A stretch of DNA of 13,383 nt from NCBI GenBank assembly GCA_963934795.1, contig CAWWAF010000101.1, positions 1-13,383 on the forward strand, written 5' to 3'. Source of the stretch: UBA8438 sp963934795. GTDB taxonomy: Bacteria > Acidobacteriota > Vicinamibacteria > Vicinamibacterales > UBA8438. A program made the position numbers and the translations under genes. This document shows, in pieces, positions 9,701 through 13,383 of the stretch; the stretch's first letter is position 1, and each line of letters opens with the position of its first letter. Under the pieces are notes generated by a model. It ran no database searches, had not been told where the DNA came from, and saw only the letters and a program-made list of their open reading frames with translations.

Positions 9701-10483
9701 CTACCGGCCGACAAATCGCGGCTTTCGCTTCTCTGTGAAGGCCTGCTTACCCTCGCGTGCGTCGTCCGTCCCGTTCACGAGACCAAACGCCGTTGCCTCG
9801 AATGCCGACGCCTCATCAAGCGACATGTCCAAACCACGACGGACGGTCTCCAGGATCAGGCGTACCGCAGCGGGCGCCTGTCCCGCCAGGGTTGCGGCCA
9901 ATGTGCTGACCTCATCTGCCAGCGCCTCCGGTGACACGACGCGGTTGACCAGCCCGATGCGCCACGCTTCGTCGGCCGCAATGGGCCGCCCGGTCAGCAG
10001 CAACTCGAGCCCGCGGCCACGACCGACAAGCCTGGGCAATCGTTGGGTGCCGCCAAAACCTGGAATAAGGCCGAGCCCGATCTCAGGCTGTCCGAATTTG
10101 GCGGTGGTGGCGGCGATTCGCAGGGTGCACGCCATGGCCACCTCGCAGCCGCCTCCGAGCGCAAAACCGTTCACCGAGGCAATCACCGGTTTGCCGAGGC
10201 TTTCGATCAATGTACACAGGCGGTGCCCCGCGTCGGCCATCGCCTTGGCACCAACCGGCGTAAGGTTCGCCATTTCGGTGATATCCGCACCCGCGATGAA
10301 GGCGCGGTCACCGGCCCCCGTAAGCACGACGCAACGGACGTCGACGTCATCGGCCAGTCCGCTCAAGACCTCCGTCAGTGTCGCGACCGTCTCGGTATTG
10401 AGTGCATTGAGCACGCCCGGGCGATTCACTGTCACCGTGGCCACCGCGCCAAGCCGCTCGGTGAGCACCACTTCGTCACGCAT
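9701..10483 (-). CDS. Enoyl-CoA hydratase/isomerase (crotonase) family protein
   Basis: This soluble crotonase-fold enzyme probably hydrates short- or medium-chain enoyl-CoA. From the ATG at 10487-10489 the product is 262 residues; from the ATG at 10481-10483 it is 260. I prefer the latter because CAGGG lies 6 nt before it, whereas the box abuts the first ATG. In 262-residue numbering: oxyanion-hole segment AFIAGADI (63-70), NGFALGGGCE (107-116) and FGQPEIGLGLIPGFGGTQRL (132-151). Both catalytic Glu positions of true hydratases are kept (E116 and E136), so hydratase activity is likely, rather than only isomerase or hydrolase activity. The tail ends with KRKPRFVGR, near the family's usual C-terminus (EKRKP.F). 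It leads the riboflavin/nusB/lysS/lol run. The substrate cannot be read from the sequence, so no symbol is given. Confidence 0.92.
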   Translation of the reverse strand: MRDEVVLTERLGAVATVTVNRPGVLNALNTETVATLTEVLSGLADDVDVRCVVLTGAGDRAFIAGADITEMANLTPVGAKAMADAGHRLCTLIESLGKPVIASVNGFALGGGCEVAMACTLRIAATTAKFGQPEIGLGLIPGFGGTQRLPRLVGRGRGLELLLTGRPIAADEAWRIGLVNRVVSPEALADEVSTLAATLAGQAPAAVRLILETVRRGLDMSLDEASAFEATAFGLVNGTDDAREGKQAFTEKRKPRFVGR

Positions 10484-10500
10484 ATTCATCCCTGACGGTC

Positions 10501-10506
10501 ACTATA
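10501..10506 (-). promoter_or_regulatory. weak candidate -10 element before the crotonase gene
   Basis: The minus strand reads TATAGT (5 of 6 to consensus), 17 nt before the preferred ATG. A transcript from it would have a leader of only about ten nucleotides. No -35 match is visible at 16-18 nt. It is offered because a promoter for the large operon is expected in this 112-nt gap. Confidence 0.22.
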
Positions 10507-10519
10507 CTCCAGTGTTCTC

Positions 10520-10584
10520 GCACCGGTTTCCGGCGCCGGCGGCGAGTCGTCCCGAGCGTCCGCACGTCATCTACAGTGCGACGC
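10520..10584. other. structured intergenic region before the crotonase gene
   Basis: Two foldable elements lie in the 112-nt gap. At 10556-10584, GCGTC and GCAC pair with GTGC and GACGC (9 bp, one bulged base, 10-nt loop). Nearby, at about 10520-10547, CTCGC/GCGAG brackets CCGG-AAA-CCGG on the minus strand. No T-run follows either, so they are not standard intrinsic terminators. They may still mark the end of the membrane-protein transcript. No tRNA, riboswitch or small gene is recognisable. Confidence 0.3.
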
Positions 10585-10601
10585 AAAGGCGGCGGAAGGG
10601 A

Positions 10602-10775
10602 TCACAACGGGAAGGGAAACAGAATCCAGCCCAACACGACACCGGTCCCGACAAACGCCCCGAAGAGGAGCCCGCCCAACCGCACTTGCTCCGCCGGCTC
10701 ATCCTTGAGTAAGACGGCGAACACCAGTGACACCAGCGCAGCGAAGACGAGCATAACGAGCAGATGACTTGCCAT
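10602..10775 (-). CDS. small two-helix membrane protein, function unknown
   Basis: The product has 57 residues from the ATG at 10775. It has two hydrophobic segments (about 3-23 and 33-55) with a charged turn (KDEPAEQVR) between them, so an inner-membrane hairpin is likely. An upstream ATG at 10814, with GGA 5 nt before it, would give 70 residues and overlap the previous gene by 26 nt. I prefer 10775 because it begins at the first helix, though no strong Shine-Dalgarno sequence precedes it. It starts 13 nt after the DUF6677-like gene, which suggests a shared transcript and perhaps a shared complex. I do not recognise a family. Confidence 0.6.
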   Translation of the reverse strand: MASHLLVMLVFAALVSLVFAVLLKDEPAEQVRLGGLLFGAFVGTGVVLGWILFPFPL

Positions 10776-10788
10776 CAGATGCGTGCGC

Positions 10789-11226
10789 TCATTTCCGGCC
10801 GAGCGCCACGTCATAGGCGTCCAGGCAGATCAGCATGTTCAACAGCCCGGAGACGATGAGGAACGTATTGCCGTACTCGAATGTCACTGCCACCACGCGG
10901 CCGTCCCCGAGACCAGCAACGGCCGCAAGCAGATACGGCACGCCGTTCCCCAGCGCCGCGAAGCCCGCGAGTAGCACGAGTGGTTGGGTGGGATCAAAGG
11001 GCGCCAGCGCGCCTTCGAGCCACAGTCCAAGAGCGAACATCACCGGCAGGGCGAACAGGAACACCACGCCCTTCTGCCGACGACCCAGCCACAGGTGACC
11101 GGCACCAGGGATGGCCCATGCCAACGCCATCGCCACCAGCGCTCGACCGGAGTCTGGCGCCGATGGGGTATGACCTGCCTCGGCTGCTACGCGAATTCGC
11201 CGCGAATCACGAGACTTACGACCCAT
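10789..11226 (-). CDS. DUF6677-like membrane protein
   Basis: From the ATG at 11226 the product has 145 residues, with a basic, polar N-terminus (1-27) and then hydrophobic segments at about 28-45, 53-71, 82-106 and 119-137. The motif AWAIPGAGHLWLGRRQKG (36-53) resembles the PG.GH.YLG...KG turn of TM2-type proteins. The C-terminal VTFEYGNTFLIVSGLLNML (114-132) followed by DAYDVALGRK matches, from memory, the DUF6677 proteins common in Acidobacteriota; no search was possible. The frame is open upstream to 11349, but that part is low-complexity Gly/Arg sequence lying over DUF2085, so I excluded it. The chosen start overlaps the DUF2085 gene by 40 nt. The function is unknown; the location is the inner membrane. 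Confidence 0.78.
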   Translation of the reverse strand: MGRKSRDSRRIRVAAEAGHTPSAPDSGRALVAMALAWAIPGAGHLWLGRRQKGVVFLFALPVMFALGLWLEGALAPFDPTQPLVLLAGFAALGNGVPYLLAAVAGLGDGRVVAVTFEYGNTFLIVSGLLNMLICLDAYDVALGRK

Positions 11227-11678
11227 GTCACCGCCGCCCCCAGCGGAATCGCCCCCGCGGCTCGGATCACGGCCGAGCCCTCGAAGACACCTAATGCTTC
11301 CATGGCCACCGATGCCCCGGTGGGCACCGCTGCGCCGAGTACAACCCACCGCAACGTCGATATTCCCTGAGCGCTACGGCGACGCCCAGACACCCAGGCG
11401 CCGGCCACCAGCGCGCCGAAGGCTGCTCCGCCATAGAGACCCGCGCATCGGGCGCACACCGGCATCTGCACACCCCAGAGTCGGAAGGACCGATCTGACC
11501 GTTGGTGACAAATGAGATTGCCGACCAGGTAGCTCCCGGCGGAGACCACAGTCGCGGGCTGCCCGCCGACCTCGTGCGCCATGGCAAACGGTACGGCCAC
11601 CAACGTGACCAACCAGGCAACGGTGAGTACCAGGAACGCCTGGGCCCACCACGCCCGCGCCGATCGCCCCTGAGTCAT
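11187..11678 (-). CDS. DUF2085 family membrane protein
   Basis: The 163-residue product has hydrophobic segments at about 12-34, 79-97, 109-128 and 136-158. The conserved segment between the first two contains CHQRSDRSF (57-65) and PVCARCAGLYGG (74-85), the Cys-His and CxxC signature of DUF2085. These Cys/His residues could bind a metal, but the family has no established role. The ATG is well supported by GAGAGGG 6 nt upstream. It follows pfkB by 77 nt and overlaps the next membrane gene, so it probably heads a small unit of three membrane proteins. Confidence 0.87.
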   Translation of the reverse strand: MTQGRSARAWWAQAFLVLTVAWLVTLVAVPFAMAHEVGGQPATVVSAGSYLVGNLICHQRSDRSFRLWGVQMPVCARCAGLYGGAAFGALVAGAWVSGRRRSAQGISTLRWVVLGAAVPTGASVAMEALGVFEGSAVIRAAGAIPLGAAVTWVVSLVIRGEFA

Positions 11679-11731
11679 GTCACACCCTCTCGCAGGTGCC
11701 GCACCGGCGACCTCATACCAGGGTCACGACG

Positions 11732-11754
11732 CGTGGCACATACGGAGTGTCACG
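11732..11754. other. imperfect hairpin directly after the pfkB stop
   Basis: CGTGGCAC (11732-11739) pairs with GTGTCACG (11747-11754) over eight positions with one mismatch or wobble and a 7-nt loop. It starts one base after the pfkB stop. No T-run follows on the minus strand, so at best it is a weak terminator or 3'-end stabiliser. The rest of the 77-nt gap shows no clear promoter. Confidence 0.3.
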
Positions 11755-11755
11755 G

Positions 11756-12667
11756 TCACAGGGCTTCGAAGTGCGTGAGCCGTTTGAACGCGTCAAACCT
11801 CGCCCGCACCTCGTCCTGTGTCAGTCTCAGCAATCGATCCAGACCGAAGTCCTCGACCGCGAACGACGCCATCGCACTGCCCGCGATGATAGCCCGACTC
11901 ACGACGGCGTCCGTCACTTCAGGGGCCGACGCCAGGTACCCCATGAACCCGCCGGCAAACGTGTCTCCGGCCCCGGTGGGGTCGGCCACCTGCTCGAGCG
12001 GCATCGCCGGCGCGGCGAAGAACGCGTCGTCGCTCGTCATGAGCACACCGTATTCGCCCCGTTTGATGACGAGGAGCTTCGGCCCCATCTCCCGGATGGC
12101 CCGTGCGGCTTTCACGAGATTAGCCTCGCCGCTCAGCTGCCGTGCTTCCTCGTCATTGATGATGAGCGCATCGACCCGTCGCAGCACCGCTCGCAAGTCG
12201 TCCGGCGTGCCCTCGATCCAGAAATTCATCGTGTCGGCCGCCACAAACCGTGGCGCCTCAACCTGATTGAGGACGTCTACCTGTAACGCCGGATGAATAT
12301 TGGCCAAGAACACGAACGGGGTCGGACGATAACTCTCAGGCAGCACCGGACGGAACTGGTCGAAGACGTTCAGGTGCGTGTAGATTGTTTCCCGGCTGTT
12401 CAGGTCGAAGCTGTACTCGCCCTTCCAGCGGAACGTCTCCCCCGCCACGCGCTGCAAGCCGGCCAGATCGATCCGACGGCCACCAAACACTTGCATCTGT
12501 TCGTCGCCGAAGTCCTCGCCGACCACACCGACCATCCGAACGTCGGTGAAAAATGAGGCGGCAACGCTGAAATAGGTCGCAGCGCCGCCAATCACGCGAG
12601 AGGCTTCGCCAAAGGGAGTCTTGATGGAATCGAACGCAACGGAACCAACGGTCAGAATGGGATGCAC
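11756..12667 (-). CDS. PfkB/ribokinase-family sugar or nucleoside kinase
   Basis: The 303-residue product phosphorylates a sugar or nucleoside with ATP; the substrate is unknown. The N-terminal substrate-binding part shows GSVAFDSIKTPFG (8-20) and GGAATYFSVAASFF (27-40), followed by GVVGEDF (47-53). The ATP-site signature DPTGAGDTFAGGF (229-241) carries the catalytic base Asp235 and the anion-hole glycines. NDEEARQLSGE (171-181) is the usual mid-protein PfkB segment. From memory it fits a bacterial/archaeal 'ribokinase-like subgroup C', which differs from ribokinase, fructokinase and adenosine kinase. The start is GTG at 12667; no ATG fits and only a distant GAGG or a nearer GAG precedes it. 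It lies 42 nt after mtnP, suggesting a link to methylthioadenosine or ribose-phosphate salvage. Confidence 0.92.
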   Translation of the reverse strand: MHPILTVGSVAFDSIKTPFGEASRVIGGAATYFSVAASFFTDVRMVGVVGEDFGDEQMQVFGGRRIDLAGLQRVAGETFRWKGEYSFDLNSRETIYTHLNVFDQFRPVLPESYRPTPFVFLANIHPALQVDVLNQVEAPRFVAADTMNFWIEGTPDDLRAVLRRVDALIINDEEARQLSGEANLVKAARAIREMGPKLLVIKRGEYGVLMTSDDAFFAAPAMPLEQVADPTGAGDTFAGGFMGYLASAPEVTDAVVSRAIIAGSAMASFAVEDFGLDRLLRLTQDEVRARFDAFKRLTHFEAL

Positions 12668-12709
12668 AGCGGCTCGATGACCTCGTGAAATGGAGTAACG
12701 TGAGAACGC

Positions 12710-13383
12710 TCAGCCAGCCGGCACGTATTTGCCAAGCAATGGCGCCAAGTCTTCCTTCAACGCCGAGGGAATCACCTCCGGCCGCGTAATGATAGCCGAG
12801 CCGAGCGCCGACGCGCACTCACACGTGCGATCGACCGGCAGACGGGCGACCGCATTGGCCACCACCTGCTGGGCCGTCACCGCATTCTGAGTCAACGTCG
12901 CGATGATCATTTCGACGGTGACGTCGTCGTGCCCCTCGTGCCAGCAATCGTAGTCGGTCACGAGCGCCAGCGTCGTGTAGCAGATCTCAGCCTCCCGGGC
13001 CAACTTGGCTTCCTGGAGATTGGTCATACCGATGATGTCCATGCCCCAGGACCGATACAGCCGCGACTCGGCGAGTGTCGAGAACTGGGGTCCTTCCATA
13101 CACACATACGTCCCCCCGCGATGGACCCGCGCCTGCGCCTGGTCGGCGGCCTCAGCGGCAATCCCGCTCAAGACGCCGCAGAAGGGGTGGGCGAAGCCAA
13201 CGTGCGCCACGATCCCGCCGCCGAAAAAGGTACTGACCCGCCCCTTCGTTCGGTCGAGGAACTGGTCGGGCACCACGATGTCCAGCGGTTGATACTGCTG
13301 CTGCAAACTCCCCACCGCGCTGGCCGACAGGATCCACTCGACCCCAAGAGTCTTCAAACCGAAGATATTGGCGCGAAAGTTCA
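12710..13383 (-). CDS. mtnP: S-methyl-5'-thioadenosine phosphorylase (5' end outside the window)
   Basis: It cleaves methylthioadenosine, a by-product of polyamine and homoserine-lactone chemistry, with phosphate to adenine and methylthioribose-1-phosphate. The visible 223 residues begin NFRANIFGLKTLGVEWILS, matching the family's NYRANI..LK.LGV segment, so about 65-70 N-terminal residues are missing. The TTG at 13357 is internal and not the start. Visible motifs are DRTKGRVSTFF, the substrate loop GGTYVCMEGPQFST (fragment about 89-102), IIGMTNLQEAKLAREAE (about 117-133) and TDYDCWH (about 142-148). The two Asp in TDYDCW favour 6-aminopurines and so support MTAP over purine nucleoside phosphorylase. 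pfkB follows after 42 nt. Confidence 0.95.
   Translation of the reverse strand, partial: NFRANIFGLKTLGVEWILSASAVGSLQQQYQPLDIVVPDQFLDRTKGRVSTFFGGGIVAHVGFAHPFCGVLSGIAAEAADQAQARVHRGGTYVCMEGPQFSTLAESRLYRSWGMDIIGMTNLQEAKLAREAEICYTTLALVTDYDCWHEGHDDVTVEMIIATLTQNAVTAQQVVANAVARLPVDRTCECASALGSAIITRPEVIPSALKEDLAPLLGKYVPAG

Noticed and set aside
10490..10601. Possible FMN riboswitch for the ribH-containing operon
   Set aside because: The gap is only 112 nt and shows no RFN-type conserved segments; only simple hairpins were found.
9192..10712. A 506-codon open frame on the plus strand
   Set aside because: It lies antisense to nusB, ribH, the crotonase gene and a gap. Its product is Arg/Pro/Ser-rich with no recognisable domain, as expected for the antisense of GC-rich coding DNA.
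11227..11349. N-terminal extension of the DUF6677-like protein
   Set aside because: It overlaps conserved DUF2085 coding sequence and encodes a Gly/Arg/Ser-rich stretch; the ATG at 11226 is the better start.

Overview
The window carries a compact, GC-rich bacterial chromosome segment in which every supported gene is on the minus strand, so transcription runs from the high to the low coordinates. BamA and Lol machinery show a diderm with an outer membrane. It has a ClpC-type unfoldase (with a UVR motif) rather than ClpA, a DUF6677-like membrane protein, and a methylthioadenosine phosphorylase next to a PfkB kinase. From this combination and the gene order I infer an Acidobacteriota member, possibly of the Vicinamibacteria. 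That placement is inference from recalled synteny and was not tested by any search.

Layout in transcription order: (1) 13383-11756: the 3' part of mtnP (cut by the window edge) and a PfkB-family sugar/nucleoside kinase. (2) 11678-10602: three small membrane proteins in tight succession (DUF2085, DUF6677-like, and a 57-residue two-helix protein). (3) 10483-5238: a run of enoyl-CoA hydratase, ribH, nusB, lysS, lolC/E and lolD, joined by gaps of 10 nt or less or by 4-nt start/stop overlaps; this is almost certainly one operon. (4) A 131-nt gap with a good -10 element and hairpins, then clpC; a 68-nt gap holding a perfect 11-bp inverted repeat, then bamA; directly after the bamA stop, a new frame opens and runs off the window.

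Functionally, the large operon mixes housekeeping (riboflavin synthesis, transcription antitermination, Lys-tRNA charging) with lipoprotein export to the outer membrane (LolCD). clpC (protein quality control) and bamA (outer membrane protein insertion) follow. I see no insertion sequence, CRISPR array, tRNA, rRNA or phage gene, and no intergenic stretch longer than 131 nt.

The genes are ordinary core genes. The signals most worth a second look are non-coding: a palindrome upstream of bamA that exactly fits the CRP-family core TGTGA-N6-TCACA, and the structured clpC leader. The membrane-protein trio and the mtnP-pfkB pair are the least understood coding parts. I found no convincing new defence or mobile system.
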